Positions 48,361-58,872 are shown, counted from the stretch's first letter. The stretch: DNA of 64,000 nucleotides from Maricaulis salignorans (GCA_945891505.1 CAMDDL010000001.1:112110-176109); one strand, 5' to 3'. Notes: a model not told the origin generated them from the sequence alone. Translations and numbers: made by a program.

Positions 48361-49458
48361 TCACCCATCTTCGCGATAGGACACTGTTGCAAGTGCAATA
48401 AATAAAGCTGCAAGTGGCGGACACCAAGCTGCAATCCAGCTCGGCGCATAACCCGCAGTGGCCAAAGCTCCAGATATGTCATTTACGAAATAGACGAGGA
48501 GCCCGGCTGCAATTGCTGCAGCTGCCATAATAGCCCTATGCCCGAACCGATCGCTGCTTAGTGACAAAACAGCTGCGATCATGGCCATCGACAACAGCGC
48601 AATTGGGAGTGCCAATTTCCGATGGAATTGCAACCAATAACGCTGGGGAGAGCCACCAGCAGCTTCGGCATCGCGTGCAGCGCGTGGGAGGTCCCAAATC
48701 GACATCGCCCGGGCCGTTGCATCTTTATTCTTCTGGCTATCGTCTAAACGATCTTTGAGAATGGGAAATGTAAGGGTCGCAAAAGGCGTTGCTTCGGCAC
48801 CAACTGACGATTTGGTGCCATTGAATAGCGTCCACGACTGTTCAGACCGTGTCGCGGTCTTTGCATCATAACGGGCAATGAAACGGGACTCCGTCTTGCT
48901 GAACGTCAGAAGGGTCACGTTGCTATATTGCCCTGCCGATCCTGCCTCAGCTGATATCGTTAGCTGGAGGTCTGGCCCGCGATCCTTGATCCACATCATC
49001 GTGCGGCCACCTTCGCCAGTTTTGGTCGTAGCTACCGCACTAAGCGCCTGTAATTGGGTTTCATAGGCGAGGTTAAGGCGGGCCGCAGACGGGCCTAAGA
49101 TGAAGATTGCAAACAGTCCGACCAAAGCAGCCAACACGGCAACTGGACTTAAGAACCGCCAAGTCGACACCCCAGAGGCCCGCATCGCAACAATCTCAGA
49201 GCTGCGCGCCAACCGCATGAAGGTGACGATCGAGCCCACAAGAACGGCAAACGGCAAGGCCAGCTCCAGAATTCCAGGTGTGCGCAACAGCGTAAAGCGC
49301 AAAGCGGTGAACGTGTTGGCATTCGCCACCCCAGAGACGTTGCGCAATTGTTCAACGATATCGACCAAAATGATCGAGAGGCACACCCCGCCTGCCGCTA
49401 CCAAAACACCTGAGAGCGTGAGTTTGAAGATATAGATATCCAGCCGACTAATGTGCAT
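48361..49458 (-). CDS. lptG: LPS export permease LptG
   Basis: A 365-residue inner-membrane permease of the LptBFGC ABC exporter that draws LPS from the membrane. It has the YjgP/YjgQ fold: two N-terminal and several C-terminal membrane segments around a periplasmic beta-jellyroll. MHISRLDIYIFKLTLSG is the family start. It overlaps the end of lptF by 11 nt. Confidence 0.94.
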   Translation of the reverse strand: MHISRLDIYIFKLTLSGVLVAAGGVCLSIILVDIVEQLRNVSGVANANTFTALRFTLLRTPGILELALPFAVLVGSIVTFMRLARSSEIVAMRASGVSTWRFLSPVAVLAALVGLFAIFILGPSAARLNLAYETQLQALSAVATTKTGEGGRTMMWIKDRGPDLQLTISAEAGSAGQYSNVTLLTFSKTESRFIARYDAKTATRSEQSWTLFNGTKSSVGAEATPFATLTFPILKDRLDDSQKNKDATARAMSIWDLPRAARDAEAAGGSPQRYWLQFHRKLALPIALLSMAMIAAVLSLSSDRFGHRAIMAAAAIAAGLLVYFVNDISGALATAGYAPSWIAAWCPPLAALFIALATVSYREDG

Positions 49459-50599
49459 AATCGCCCCGCACTTTGGGCTTTATAACGGGCTCAAAACTCT
49501 CTGACAAACTTACAAAACTGGTTAAGCGCGTCCGCATTGAACGGGTTGCAAAGAAAAGCACAGCCAGGGGGATTAGATATAGAACGAGGCCGAGGCCCGG
49601 ATTGTCAGCAACCGTCGGAATTAAGCCTGTAAAGCTCAGGAGCATGAAGATTAGTCCACCAAAGGCCCACCCAATCCGGGCGGCATAGCCTTGACGCGAG
49701 AAGGAGCCTCCCAGAACCGCCAGCAGAGCTAAAGCGACCGAAGACAGACAAATGATTGGGGCAGCCAACCGTCGATGGGCTTCGGCCAATAAATCTCCCA
49801 CATGATCGCGGTCCCAATAATCAGTGAGGTCGGGCTTTAGCAATTGCGGCAAGAAACGATCAGAAGGCTTATAGAATAGCTCCAAATTCTTGTCGGCAAA
49901 GCCGCGTAGTTCAACGACATAATTAGAAAAGCCAATCAGATCGATCTGACCGTTTTCCAATTTGCGCTGGACTGATCCGTCTTGCAGCACGATCACGGGC
50001 CCAGTTTCAAGCTTAGCAATTGTGCCGCGTTGCGCCGCGTAAATCACCGGGCTTGAAGTAGACTTGGTGTCAGAAATAATAAGGCCATTCAACGTTCCGT
50101 CGCGGTCGATCCGCCGCGCAAAAACCATCAGGCCATCGACGGTCGAACGAAACTCTCCCTCGCGAACCATTGAACTCGCAAAATCTGCGCGTATCTCAAA
50201 CAAACGCTCGCGCATTTCTCGCAGTGCCAGAGGCTGGACAAACAAATTGACGGCGAGCGCCGCAACCGCGCCAACTGCGGCTAATCTGAAGGCAGGCTCG
50301 GCCACCCGCCATAAAGTCCACCCAGCGCCATAAGCAACAATGATCTCATTGTCTTGGTGCAGCCGACTATATGTCCAGCTCACTGCCGCGAATAGGCCGA
50401 CCGGCATTACAATCGCCATGATTTGAGGTGTCGCTAGCAAAGAGATGCCCAAGAAGGTTGCCGCACTTTGGCCACGCTCAAAGAGCAAATCAAGCTGCGA
50501 GAGACTCTGGGTCAATAAAGCAATCAGCGTCAACCCGACCATAATCAGGAGAAACACTGGGACCAATTGGCCAAAATAATAGCGTTGGAGTTTGTTCAT
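49448..50599 (-). CDS. lptF: LPS export permease LptF
   Basis: A 383-residue partner permease of LptG with the same YjgP/YjgQ fold. MNKLQRYYFGQLVPVFLLI and the segment IAIVMPVGLFAAVSW are characteristic. First gene of the minus-strand lptF-lptG-lptD-surA-pdxA-rsmA block, divergent from pepA with about 170 bp between for both promoters. Confidence 0.94.
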   Translation of the reverse strand: MNKLQRYYFGQLVPVFLLIMVGLTLIALLTQSLSQLDLLFERGQSAATFLGISLLATPQIMAIVMPVGLFAAVSWTYSRLHQDNEIIVAYGAGWTLWRVAEPAFRLAAVGAVAALAVNLFVQPLALREMRERLFEIRADFASSMVREGEFRSTVDGLMVFARRIDRDGTLNGLIISDTKSTSSPVIYAAQRGTIAKLETGPVIVLQDGSVQRKLENGQIDLIGFSNYVVELRGFADKNLELFYKPSDRFLPQLLKPDLTDYWDRDHVGDLLAEAHRRLAAPIICLSSVALALLAVLGGSFSRQGYAARIGWAFGGLIFMLLSFTGLIPTVADNPGLGLVLYLIPLAVLFFATRSMRTRLTSFVSLSESFEPVIKPKVRGDYAH

Positions 50600-50765
50600 G
50601 GTTCCGTTAGCTGTGCTGGGGAGGCAACGATTGACAGCTTGCCAGTTGCACCTAACACCGTGCCGCGCAATTTAGAAGCCATCATCTTTACATCCAGCTT
50701 AGCTGGGTCTGTTTGTTGACCGCTTGCTAGGGCAGGCCGTTGCAGGATTTGGGAGCATCAAAGCT

Positions 50766-52256
50766 ATGAAAATCGAATTTACTTCCGGGACAGAGGCGAA
50801 GGCAGTCATTGCGTTTGTGGGGCAAACCGACGGTCAGGCGGCGATGTCGCCTCCAGCGCAAAAGCTTGATCGCGCGTGCAAATCTAGGCTTTCTAAGGCG
50901 GTTGCCGCCGCTACGTTCAATGGTGCCGCTGGTAAAATTTTGACGGTTCACGCCCCGAGCGACACGCTCGATGTGGTGGTGTTGGTTGGCATTGGTGACC
51001 TTGCAAAAGTTGATGGTGCGGTGCTGGAACGTGCGGCTGCCTCTGGTGCAAAGGCGCTTTTGACCTCTGGCATTGAAGTCGCCAGCGTAGCTCTGGCGGG
51101 CTGGAAAAAAATTGCCAATGGTGCCCATGCAGCGCGAATCGGCTTTGGGGCTGCTTTGGCCGCCTATCGGTTCGACACCTACCGCACTCAGCTGAAGGCA
51201 GAACAGAAGCCCAGCTTGAAGACACTCGAAATTGATGTGCCCGAAGGCGGCGACGTTTGGGCAGCCCACCAAGCCGTTGTCGATGGCGTCAGCTTCGCCC
51301 GTGACCTCGTTAATGAGCCTGCCAATGTGCTCCACCCTGAAGAATTCGCAAAGCGCTTGAAAGAGCTGAAGTCGCTTGGCGTTGAAGTCGAAGTCCTAGG
51401 TGAAGCGCAAATGGCCGCTTTGGGCATGCATTCGCTGCTGGGCGTCGGTCTGGGCTCAGCACGCGAAAGCCAGTTGGTTGTGATGAAGTGGCAAGGGGGC
51501 GGCGATGAAGCCCCACTGGCTTTGGTTGGTAAGGGTGTGTGCTTTGATACAGGCGGCATCTCGATAAAGCCTTCGGGCGGTATGGAGGATATGAAAGGCG
51601 ACATGGGTGGCGCTGCTGCGGTCGCTGGGGCCATGCGCGCCCTTGCGGGTCGTAAAGCCAAGACCAATGTCGTCGGCCTCGTTGGCCTTGTTGAAAACAT
51701 GCCTGACGGCCTTGCCCAGCGCCCAGGCGATATTGTCACGTCCATGAGCGGTCAAACGATTGAGGTTCTAAACACCGACGCGGAAGGCCGCTTGGTTCTG
51801 TGTGACGTCATGACTTATGCACAAGAAAAGCACGCCCCAAAGGCCATGATCGACCTCGCGACCCTCACCGGGGCGATCATCATCTCGCTTGGCCATGAGT
51901 TTGCTGGTCTGTTCTCAAACTCTGACGATTTGTCAGCAAAGATCACCAAGGCCGGGACCGTGGCCGAAGAGCCGGTTTGGCGCTTCCCGCTGACCCCTGC
52001 CTATAACAAGCTGATGGACAGCCCAATTGCCGATATGAAGAACGTGCAGCGTTCTGGCGGCGGGGCAGGTGCGGGCTCAATCACCGCGGCGCAATTCCTG
52101 CAGCGCTTTGTGAAAGAAGGCGTGGACTGGGCCCATATCGATATCGCGGGCACCGCTTGGAAGCCAGGCAATGATGATCCGCGTGAACCTTCTTGGGGTA
52201 CGGGTTATGGCGTACGTCTCTTGAATCGCTTGGTTGCGGACTCCTTTGAAGGCTAA
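50766..52256 (+). CDS. pepA: Leucyl aminopeptidase
   Basis: A 496-residue M17 zinc/manganese aminopeptidase. The metal and catalytic motifs GKGVCFDTGGISIKP and VLNTDAEGRLVLCD are intact. The ATG at 50766 is preferred over an upstream in-frame start because GGGAG precedes it (10-nt spacing) and MKIEFTSG suits the family N-terminus. holC follows by 5 nt. Confidence 0.96.
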   Translation: MKIEFTSGTEAKAVIAFVGQTDGQAAMSPPAQKLDRACKSRLSKAVAAATFNGAAGKILTVHAPSDTLDVVVLVGIGDLAKVDGAVLERAAASGAKALLTSGIEVASVALAGWKKIANGAHAARIGFGAALAAYRFDTYRTQLKAEQKPSLKTLEIDVPEGGDVWAAHQAVVDGVSFARDLVNEPANVLHPEEFAKRLKELKSLGVEVEVLGEAQMAALGMHSLLGVGLGSARESQLVVMKWQGGGDEAPLALVGKGVCFDTGGISIKPSGGMEDMKGDMGGAAAVAGAMRALAGRKAKTNVVGLVGLVENMPDGLAQRPGDIVTSMSGQTIEVLNTDAEGRLVLCDVMTYAQEKHAPKAMIDLATLTGAIIISLGHEFAGLFSNSDDLSAKITKAGTVAEEPVWRFPLTPAYNKLMDSPIADMKNVQRSGGGAGAGSITAAQFLQRFVKEGVDWAHIDIAGTAWKPGNDDPREPSWGTGYGVRLLNRLVADSFEG

Positions 52257-52261
52257 AGTTC

Positions 52262-52735
52262 ATGACCGAAGCGGCGGCCGAAATCTGGTTCTACCATCTG
52301 GAATCGGCCAGCGTCGAAGAGACTTTGCCGCCGCTGATTGAGAAATGCCTAGATCGAGGGTGGCGCGCGCAGGTGCTGTCACCCTCGTCTGAACGTCTAG
52401 AAGCGCTCGATAGCCACTTATGGACTTGGAAGCCTAACTCTTGGCTGCCTCATCAACCCCCGGGGGCGGAAGACAGTCACCAATCGCCGATTAAGCTTAG
52501 TCTAGGTCCAAAAAACGAAGCCAAATCTGTCCTAGCAGCCGAGGCTGTGTTTCTGCTTGATGGAGCCAGTTGGACCGCGACAGACGGTGTTGCCCGGATA
52601 TTCGTATTGTTTGATGGCCGTGACCCCGACAATGTTACCCATGCGCGCCAGCAATGGCGTGTGGCCAAAGAGGCCGGCCTCTTGCCGACCTATTGGCGCC
52701 AAGGAGAGGATGGACGATGGGCAAAGAATGGCTAA
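52262..52735 (+). CDS. holC: DNA polymerase III subunit chi
   Basis: A 157-residue chi subunit of the clamp-loader complex, which binds SSB. Matches the alphaproteobacterial HolC pattern (EIWFYHLES at the start, LPPLIEKCLDRGWRA, a long WLPH/TWKPNSWLP segment, FVLFDGRDPDNVTHARQQW). Its usual place after pepA supports this. Its end overlaps the start of the I78-inhibitor-like gene by 19 nt. Confidence 0.93.
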   Translation: MTEAAAEIWFYHLESASVEETLPPLIEKCLDRGWRAQVLSPSSERLEALDSHLWTWKPNSWLPHQPPGAEDSHQSPIKLSLGPKNEAKSVLAAEAVFLLDGASWTATDGVARIFVLFDGRDPDNVTHARQQWRVAKEAGLLPTYWRQGEDGRWAKNG

Positions 52736-53073
52736 TGATCTTCTTGTTGGCTAGTGCCAGCGAGCCAATTGCGAAAACTGATGCACCCCCGACCACACCA
52801 CCGACCACACCTGCGGCTTCGGTTGCAGCAAAAACTCCTATTGTAGCGACTTCTGCCGTTCAAAAATCTTCTCCCCAAGTTCAGCCCAAGTGCGACGTTG
52901 GCCCCTATAAGTCGCTAGTCGGCCGTACCATCAGTGACGTGTTGACGCTGAAACTGCCCCCGGGCACCCGAATTTACCGTTTGGGTGACCCGATTACCCA
53001 ACCGGTAGCGCCGGGTCGGTTGAATATCGAAATCAACCGAGGAACAAGAGTTGGCAGGATATATTGCTCATAA
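52717..53073 (+). CDS. Peptidase inhibitor I78-like secreted protein
   Basis: A 118-residue protein with a signal-like N-terminus (EWLMIFLLASASE), a Pro/Thr/Ala-rich linker and a C-terminal domain matching the I78 peptidase-inhibitor family: KCDVGPYKSLVGRTISDV to PGTRIYRLGD, RLNIEINRGTRVGRIYC, with the two cysteines that pair in this family. It probably blocks serine peptidases in the periplasm, but the family is poorly characterised. AAGGAGAGGA lies 6 nt before the ATG, inside holC. Confidence 0.75.
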   Translation: MGKEWLMIFLLASASEPIAKTDAPPTTPPTTPAASVAAKTPIVATSAVQKSSPQVQPKCDVGPYKSLVGRTISDVLTLKLPPGTRIYRLGDPITQPVAPGRLNIEINRGTRVGRIYCS

Positions 53074-53174
53074 GGCTTTCAACTCGCCGCCGGGACTGCT
53101 AGAGGCGCGCCATCCAAATCCAAGATTGCGCGCTCAACCGAGGGCGCGCTTGCTAACTTCTTAAGGAGGCCACT

Positions 53175-53597
53175 GTGGCACTCGAACGTACCTTCTCGAT
53201 TTTGAAACCAGATGCGACCAGCCGGAACCTGACCGGTGCCGTCAATGCGATGATTGAGGCTGTTGGCCTGCGCATCATCGCACAAAAGCGCATCCACATG
53301 ACCCGCGCCCAAGCTGAAACCTTCTACGCCGTCCATAGCGAACGTCCGTTCTTCGGCGAATTGGTTGACTTCATGACTTCTGCTCCAGTTGTCGTACAAG
53401 TTCTTGAAGGCGAAAATGCCATTGCCGCTTACCGCGATGTGATGGGTGCAACCAACCCAGCCAACGCCGCTGAAGGCACCATCCGCAAAGCACACGCGGT
53501 TTCGGTTGGTGAAAACACGGTCCATGGTTCGGACGCTGCCGAAACAGCTGCGCAAGAAATTGCACAATTCTTCGCAGGCAACGAAATCGTCGGCTAA
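53175..53597 (+). CDS. ndk: Nucleoside-diphosphate kinase
   Basis: A 140-residue NDP kinase that balances nucleoside triphosphates. K11 and the phosphorylated H117 (NTVHGSDA) are present, with the family start [11 protein letters not shown]. Starts at a GTG with a perfect AAGGAGG 6 nt upstream, suggesting strong translation. A terminator follows. Confidence 0.97.
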   Translation: MALERTFSILKPDATSRNLTGAVNAMIEAVGLRIIAQKRIHMTRAQAETFYAVHSERPFFGELVDFMTSAPVVVQVLEGENAIAAYRDVMGATNPANAAEGTIRKAHAVSVGENTVHGSDAAETAAQEIAQFFAGNEIVG

Positions 53598-53630
53598 GCC
53601 TTCGGTTTAAGCGATAATGATGCAGGAAAG

Positions 53631-53659
53631 TGGCGGTCGCATAAGTGGCCGCCATTTTT
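53631..53659 (+). terminator. Rho-independent terminator after ndk
   Basis: A 10-bp stem (53631-53640 with 53645-53654, two G-T wobbles), loop ATAA and five T residues. It lies 34 nt after the ndk stop and faces the purN end, so it may serve both convergent genes. Confidence 0.85.
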
Positions 53660-53670
53660 GTTTTTAGGGT

Positions 53671-54309
53671 CTAGCCTAACAACGCATATCCACCCGGCTT
53701 GCCATCGACCATCGTACGCCCGTCGACAAGTTTCGCTTTGCCTGACGCGACTGCCTGCACGCAGACGGAATAGAGGCGGTGTTCTTGCACCAGAACGCGT
53801 GCTGCCAAGTCATCGGGTGTGTCACCGGGGTTTATCGGCACGCCTGCTTGGCCAATGATTGCCCCTTCATCGACGCCTGCTGTCACCCAATGGACGGTAC
53901 AGCCATGGATGGTCACACCGGCTTCTAGGGCCCGGGCATGGGTATGAAGTCCCGGAAAGTTCGGCAGAAGTGAGGGATGAATATTGATCATCCGCCCTTC
54001 ATAGCGCGACACAAAGTCAGCACCCATGATGCGCATAAAGCCTGCGTAGACGATCAAGTCCGGGCTGACTTCATCAATCATCTGAGCCAAAGCGGCATCA
54101 AATAGGCCCCGCTCTTTAAAGGCCTTATGGTCAAGGCAGCGGGCAGGGATGCCTGCTTGTTCCGCGCGGGTGAGGCCGAAAGCCTCGGGGCGATTCGAAA
54201 TCACGTGGACAATTTTATAAGCACAGTCTGCCGCACGGCTGGCATCGATCAGGGTCTGCAGATTGCTGCCCCCGCCCGAAATCAACACCAAGACACGCGC
54301 TTTGGTCAT
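53671..54309 (-). CDS. purN: Phosphoribosylglycinamide formyltransferase
   Basis: A 212-residue folate-dependent GAR transformylase. The catalytic residues N109, H111 (NIHPSLLP) and D147 (TAGVDEGAIIG) are present. Overlaps the purM stop by 4 nt; the pair performs two steps of purine synthesis. Confidence 0.96.
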   Translation of the reverse strand: MTKARVLVLISGGGSNLQTLIDASRAADCAYKIVHVISNRPEAFGLTRAEQAGIPARCLDHKAFKERGLFDAALAQMIDEVSPDLIVYAGFMRIMGADFVSRYEGRMINIHPSLLPNFPGLHTHARALEAGVTIHGCTVHWVTAGVDEGAIIGQAGVPINPGDTPDDLAARVLVQEHRLYSVCVQAVASGKAKLVDGRTMVDGKPGGYALLG

Positions 54310-55376
54310 GCGGCGCGAACTTCACCTAGCACGATGGGGTCTTGGCCGTGCTCTAGCCAAAGGTCGAGTAAGGCGGGCACGTTTTCAGGCGCAACGCTCG
54401 CAACCAAACCAATGCCGCAATTGAAGGTGCGCGCCATTTCACTGGCTGCAATACCACCTGTTTCCTGCAGCCATTGGAAGACCGGCGGCAAAGTCCAAGC
54501 TTGTTCATCCAAGGCGGGGACCAGATGCTTGGGCAACATACGGGGAATATTGTCGGTCAAGCCGCCGCCAGTAATGTGGGCCAAGCCTTTGACCAGATCG
54601 GCCCGGATCGCAGGCAATGCCGCAGCTGGATAGAGGGTTGTCGGGGTCAACAGCGCCTGACCCAAAGTTTGCCCGTCGCTAAATGGGCTAGCGGCTTCCC
54701 AAGAGAGGCCACTGACCGCAACAACTTTTCGGATCAAAGAATAGCCGTTCGAATGAGGTCCAGAAGAGGTTAAAGCCACCAGCACATCGCCCGGACGCAT
54801 GCTGTCGAGTTTTGGCAAGACTTTGTCACGCTCCACAGCGCCCACGGTAAAGCCGGCAAGATCGTATTTGCCTTCGCTATACATGCCAGGCATTTCGGCG
54901 GTCTCTCCGCCAATCAGCGCACAGCCCGCTTCTTTACAAGCCCGCGCAATGCCGCTGATGACGGCAGTTGCGACGTCAAGATCTAGCTTCCCGCATGCAA
55001 AATAATCAAGGAAGAAGAGTGGTTCTGCGCCTTGAGCCAAAACGTCATTCACGCACATGGCCACCAGGTCTTGGCCAATGCCATCATGAATGCCAGCGGC
55101 CAAAGCGATTTCAAGCTTGGTCCCGACGCCATCGGTACCTGAGACCAAAATGGGGTCCGTCATCCCAAGCGCTTTTAGGTCGAACAAGCCGCCAAAGCCG
55201 CCAAGTGCTGCATCAGCACCGCGACGCGCAGTCGCTTTTGCCAGAGGCGCAATGCGCTTCACCAAAGCATCGCCCGCATCAATATCAACGCCTGCATCCT
55301 TATAGGTCAGGCCATTGGCTGGCAGCGTGCCGGGAGCGGCATCAGAACGGGGCGGCGTGGGTGAGTCAGAAGTCAT
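54306..55376 (-). CDS. purM: Phosphoribosylaminoimidazole synthetase
   Basis: A 356-residue AIR synthetase. Typical segments: TYKDAGVDIDAGDALV, DPILVSGTDGVGTKLEIA, GLAHITGGGLTDNIPRMLP. An N-terminal Pro/Ser/Thr-rich tail of about 20 residues precedes the fold. Divergent from the small secreted protein before hdaA. Confidence 0.96.
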   Translation of the reverse strand: MTSDSPTPPRSDAAPGTLPANGLTYKDAGVDIDAGDALVKRIAPLAKATARRGADAALGGFGGLFDLKALGMTDPILVSGTDGVGTKLEIALAAGIHDGIGQDLVAMCVNDVLAQGAEPLFFLDYFACGKLDLDVATAVISGIARACKEAGCALIGGETAEMPGMYSEGKYDLAGFTVGAVERDKVLPKLDSMRPGDVLVALTSSGPHSNGYSLIRKVVAVSGLSWEAASPFSDGQTLGQALLTPTTLYPAAALPAIRADLVKGLAHITGGGLTDNIPRMLPKHLVPALDEQAWTLPPVFQWLQETGGIAASEMARTFNCGIGLVASVAPENVPALLDLWLEHGQDPIVLGEVRAA

Positions 55377-55454
55377 GCAAGCCCTATGATCGGCAACAGC
55401 TCAGACCGCAAGAGTGTGTTTCACGTTGGCCTGCATTCGCGCTATAGAGAGCTT

Positions 55455-55829
55455 ATGACCCAAACACGTTTTATTGGCTTTATGCCCCGATGGATTGGTC
55501 CCTGTCTTGGACTGGGCCTAATCCTCTCCACCCCTGCCGCATTTGCCCAATCGGCGGCCAGCCCTGCCGCGCCGGTGATGCAAGCAGCCCAATCCAGCCT
55601 AAGCGCCTCTGCCATCTATTCAGATATAGATGAATGGGGCAAATTGCGCAGCGCCTTGAGCCGACTGCAGGGTGTTTCAGTTTCGATCAGCGCAATCTCC
55701 ATTGATGGTGCCCTGATCCTGTTTCGCTATGACGGCACCCCAGCTGATTTGCAGGCTATTTTGGCGCGTGCGGGCTTAGAGTTGAAACTCGATGGTGCCG
55801 GTATAGTGGTGAAAGTCGCGGCTTCTTAA
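55455..55829 (+). CDS. Secreted DUF2066-like C-terminal domain protein
   Basis: A 124-residue protein with a signal peptide (LGLGLILSTPAAFA) and a C-terminal domain like the last part of alphaproteobacterial DUF2066 proteins, which usually sit upstream of hdaA (LRSALSRLQGVSVSISAISIDGALILFRYDGT region). It is much shorter than full DUF2066 proteins, so only one domain is kept. The ATG at 55455 has a weak AGAGAG site; a longer frame from 55386 would put 23 residues before the signal. Function unknown. Confidence 0.6.
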   Translation: MTQTRFIGFMPRWIGPCLGLGLILSTPAAFAQSAASPAAPVMQAAQSSLSASAIYSDIDEWGKLRSALSRLQGVSVSISAISIDGALILFRYDGTPADLQAILARAGLELKLDGAGIVVKVAAS

Positions 55830-55871
55830 GTTTAGGCAATGCGATCTGCTGCTGGAAAGATACCCAACACC

Positions 55872-56579
55872 ATGAGCCAAGCGCATCTGGATTTTGGAAC
55901 ACCAAACTATGCTGCTGAAGCCTTTGTCGTTTCGGACGAAACCGCCTCTGCGCGGGCGGCTTTAGACCAGTGGCGCACGTGGCCCGGTGGCGTATTTTGT
56001 CTCTTTGGTGAGGCAGGATCGGGTAAATCCCATTTGGGTGCTATCTGGTCTAAAAAGGCCTCCGCTCATGTGCTCAAGGGTGCTGATCTTACCCTCCAAT
56101 TTGCCGAAGCACCCGCCGTATCAGGAAAGTTGGTTGCCCTAATCGACGAGGCCGATCAAGCCGACGATACTGCTTTGTTTGCGCTATTATCGCGCCTTGA
56201 ACGGGAAGGTGGGGCAGTTTTAGTGTTATCCCGACACCCGCCATCGCAATGGCCCTTTGGATTGCCTGACCTACAATCCCGTTTAAAAGCCATAGCTACG
56301 GAATCTTTGAAGGCACCCGAGCAGAAATTATTAGCGCAACTCATTGTTCGCTATGCCGCAGCAAAAGGCTTTAAACTGGATGAGCCTTCTGCCACCTATC
56401 TCGCAGCCCGGATTCCACGGACCTTTGAAGCTGCAAAAGCTGTGAGTGCCTGTCTCGAAACAGTCGCGACTTCTTCACTAAAAACGCCTATGGCATTAGC
56501 ACAACGTGCGCTGCGCGCGCTCTATCCTAACGATTGGACCGATGAGCACGCGCAAAGCAGTGATTTATTTGAGGCTTAG
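55872..56579 (+). CDS. hdaA: HdaA, DnaA-homologue regulating replication initiation
   Basis: A 235-residue AAA+ protein similar to Hda, which with the sliding clamp triggers DnaA-ATP hydrolysis. A clamp-binding-like motif (QAHLDF) is at the very N-terminus, Walker A is GEAGSGKSHL and Walker B is LIDEADQADD. The ATG at 55872 is chosen so that the clamp motif is near the N-terminus. Located between the small DUF2066-like gene and ppk1, as in Caulobacter. Confidence 0.86.
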   Translation: MSQAHLDFGTPNYAAEAFVVSDETASARAALDQWRTWPGGVFCLFGEAGSGKSHLGAIWSKKASAHVLKGADLTLQFAEAPAVSGKLVALIDEADQADDTALFALLSRLEREGGAVLVLSRHPPSQWPFGLPDLQSRLKAIATESLKAPEQKLLAQLIVRYAAAKGFKLDEPSATYLAARIPRTFEAAKAVSACLETVATSSLKTPMALAQRALRALYPNDWTDEHAQSSDLFEA

Positions 56580-56591
56580 CTGAGGACTTCT

Positions 56592-58871
56592 ATGACCCAA
56601 CCCACAGAACCCGATCCGGCACTGGGTGTTGAACCCTCGGTTCAAGGTTTGGCCATAACGCCAGATCAATTGGTGACCCGCAAAGCGCCGGTCCGTCAGA
56701 CCAAGCCAAAAGCCCCAATCGTACGCGGCCCCGATCCGCAACGATACCTCAACCGCGAATTGTCGTGGCTGGCGTTTAATGCGCGCGTGCTGGATGAATC
56801 TGAAAATCATGCCCATCCTATCATGGAGCGCCTGCGGTTTTTGTCGATTTGCGGCAGTAACCTCGATGAATTTTACATGGTTCGCGTGTCGGGTTTGCGA
56901 GAGCAGGTGCGCGATGGCATCAAGACTCCCAGCCAAGATGGCCTGACCCCGATCCAGCAATTGGCACGCATTGATAAAGTTGCCAGCGCCTTGATGGACC
57001 GTCAGCAGACCTGCTGGAGCGCAATTCACGCCGAATTGCGTGAAGTTGGCTTTGCCGTCGTCTCGGTTGAAGAAGCCGGCGAAATTGACCGTGAGACACT
57101 GCGGGACGACTTCCTAACCCAGTTATTTCCGGTCTTGACGCCGTTGGCGATTGATCCAGCCCACCCATTTCCCTTTATCCCCAATCTTGGCTTTACCGTC
57201 GCATTCCGCTTGCGGCGTGAGCATGATGGCCGACTGATGACGGCGCTGGTGCCAGTTCCTATGCAAGCAGCCCGCTTTATGCCGCTGCCTATTTTGGACG
57301 GTGTGCGCCGGTTTGTGGCGGTGGAAACCGCCATCCGTCTGTTCGCAGACACGTTGTTTCCGGGTTACGAAGTCATTGGTTCGGGTGCGTTTCGGGTCAT
57401 CCGCGACAGCGACGTTGAACTTCAAGAAGAAGCCGAAGACCTTGTCCGCCAAGCAGAGGCAGCCCTGCGCGAACGGCGCAAAGGCGATGTGGTTCGACTG
57501 AAAATCGAAGCTGGCATGCCGATGGACCTGCAAGCTTTCATTATCGAGCAATTGCGCGCCGCACCGAATGAAGTAGTGCGCGTCAACGGCATTTTGGGTA
57601 TCGCGCAGCTCAGCCAGATCATTCCAGATGACCGAGCAGAGCTGAAGTTCAAACCCTATGTTGCGCGTTTCCCCGAACGGATCCGAGACTTTGGTGGCGA
57701 TTGTTTTGCCGCTATTCGAGCCAAAGATATTCTTGTCCACCATCCGTTTGAGAGCTTTGACGTTGTCGTTCAGTTCTTGCGGCAGGCAGCGAGCGACCCC
57801 AATGTTCTGGCGATCAAACAGACTTTGTATCGCACCTCCACCGACTCCCCTATCGTCGCAGCCCTGATTGCCGCAGCTGAACAAGGCAAGTCCGTGACGG
57901 CATTGGTTGAGATCAAGGCCCGCTTCGATGAAGAGGCCAATTTGAAATGGGCACGCGACTTGGAACGTGCGGGCGTCCACGTCGTTTATGGCTTTGTGCA
58001 TTTAAAGACCCACGCCAAAGTCAGTCTCGTTGTGCGCCGTGAGGGAACGGCGCTGCGCACCTATGCGCACTTTGGTACTGGTAATTATCATCCTGTTACC
58101 GCGCGTGTTTATACCGACCTTTCTCTCTTTACCGCAGACCCCGCCTTTGGCCGCGACGCGGGGCGCTTGTTCAATTTCGTCACCGGCTATGCGACCCCTG
58201 CCCAGATGGAAAAGTTGTCGGTTTCGCCCGTCAATATGAAGACTGTTCTCTTGGGTCTGATAGATAAAGAGATTGCAGCGGCCAAAGCGGGCAAGCCGTG
58301 CGGCGTTTGGGCCAAAATGAATTCGCTCGTCGATCCGGTTGTGATCGAAAAGCTGTATGAAGCCAGCCAAGCTGGTGTGCCAATCGACCTCATCATCCGT
58401 GGCATCTGTTGCTTACGACCAGGCTTCCCCGGCTTGTCTGAGAACATTAGGGTGAAGTCGATTGTCGGCCGTTTCCTAGAGCACTCCCGCATCGTCTGTT
58501 TTGCTAATGGCGCGACGCTGCCCAGCCCATCGGCGCGGGTCTATTTCTCGTCCGCTGACTGGATGCCGCGCAATCTGGATCGTCGCGTGGAGACATTGGT
58601 ACCGATTGAGAACCCAACGGTGCACCAGCAAGTTCTAGATCAGATCATGGTCGCGAATTTGGCGGATGAGGCGCAAAGCTGGTCGATGCAGCCAGATGGC
58701 ACCTATCTGCGGGTCGTACCGGTCAATGAGGCAGAGCCTTTCAATGTGCATACGTGGTTTATGGAGAACCCAAGCCTATCAGGGCGTGGCCGTGCCGCCA
58801 GTTTGACCCGTCCAAATGCACCGCGCGCCAAAGTCCGCCGGAAGTCCTCGCGCAGCAGCACCAAGGCCTGA
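56592..58871 (+). CDS. ppk: Polyphosphate kinase 1
   Basis: A 759-residue PPK1, which polymerises ATP phosphate into polyphosphate. The N-terminal [13 protein letters not shown] and [19 protein letters not shown] segments, the autophosphorylated histidine in [10 protein letters not shown], the second histidine in HSRIVCF and FGTGNYHP are present. An N-terminal Pro/Thr-rich extension of about 50 residues precedes the fold. Followed almost directly by a Ppx gene. Confidence 0.95.
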   Translation: MTQPTEPDPALGVEPSVQGLAITPDQLVTRKAPVRQTKPKAPIVRGPDPQRYLNRELSWLAFNARVLDESENHAHPIMERLRFLSICGSNLDEFYMVRVSGLREQVRDGIKTPSQDGLTPIQQLARIDKVASALMDRQQTCWSAIHAELREVGFAVVSVEEAGEIDRETLRDDFLTQLFPVLTPLAIDPAHPFPFIPNLGFTVAFRLRREHDGRLMTALVPVPMQAARFMPLPILDGVRRFVAVETAIRLFADTLFPGYEVIGSGAFRVIRDSDVELQEEAEDLVRQAEAALRERRKGDVVRLKIEAGMPMDLQAFIIEQLRAAPNEVVRVNGILGIAQLSQIIPDDRAELKFKPYVARFPERIRDFGGDCFAAIRAKDILVHHPFESFDVVVQFLRQAASDPNVLAIKQTLYRTSTDSPIVAALIAAAEQGKSVTALVEIKARFDEEANLKWARDLERAGVHVVYGFVHLKTHAKVSLVVRREGTALRTYAHFGTGNYHPVTARVYTDLSLFTADPAFGRDAGRLFNFVTGYATPAQMEKLSVSPVNMKTVLLGLIDKEIAAAKAGKPCGVWAKMNSLVDPVVIEKLYEASQAGVPIDLIIRGICCLRPGFPGLSENIRVKSIVGRFLEHSRIVCFANGATLPSPSARVYFSSADWMPRNLDRRVETLVPIENPTVHQQVLDQIMVANLADEAQSWSMQPDGTYLRVVPVNEAEPFNVHTWFMENPSLSGRGRAASLTRPNAPRAKVRRKSSRSSTKA

Positions 58872-58872
58872 T

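Noticed and set aside
57123..58001. 292-codon open frame antisense to ppk
   Set aside because: Shadow of ppk; no motif, no sensible start signal.
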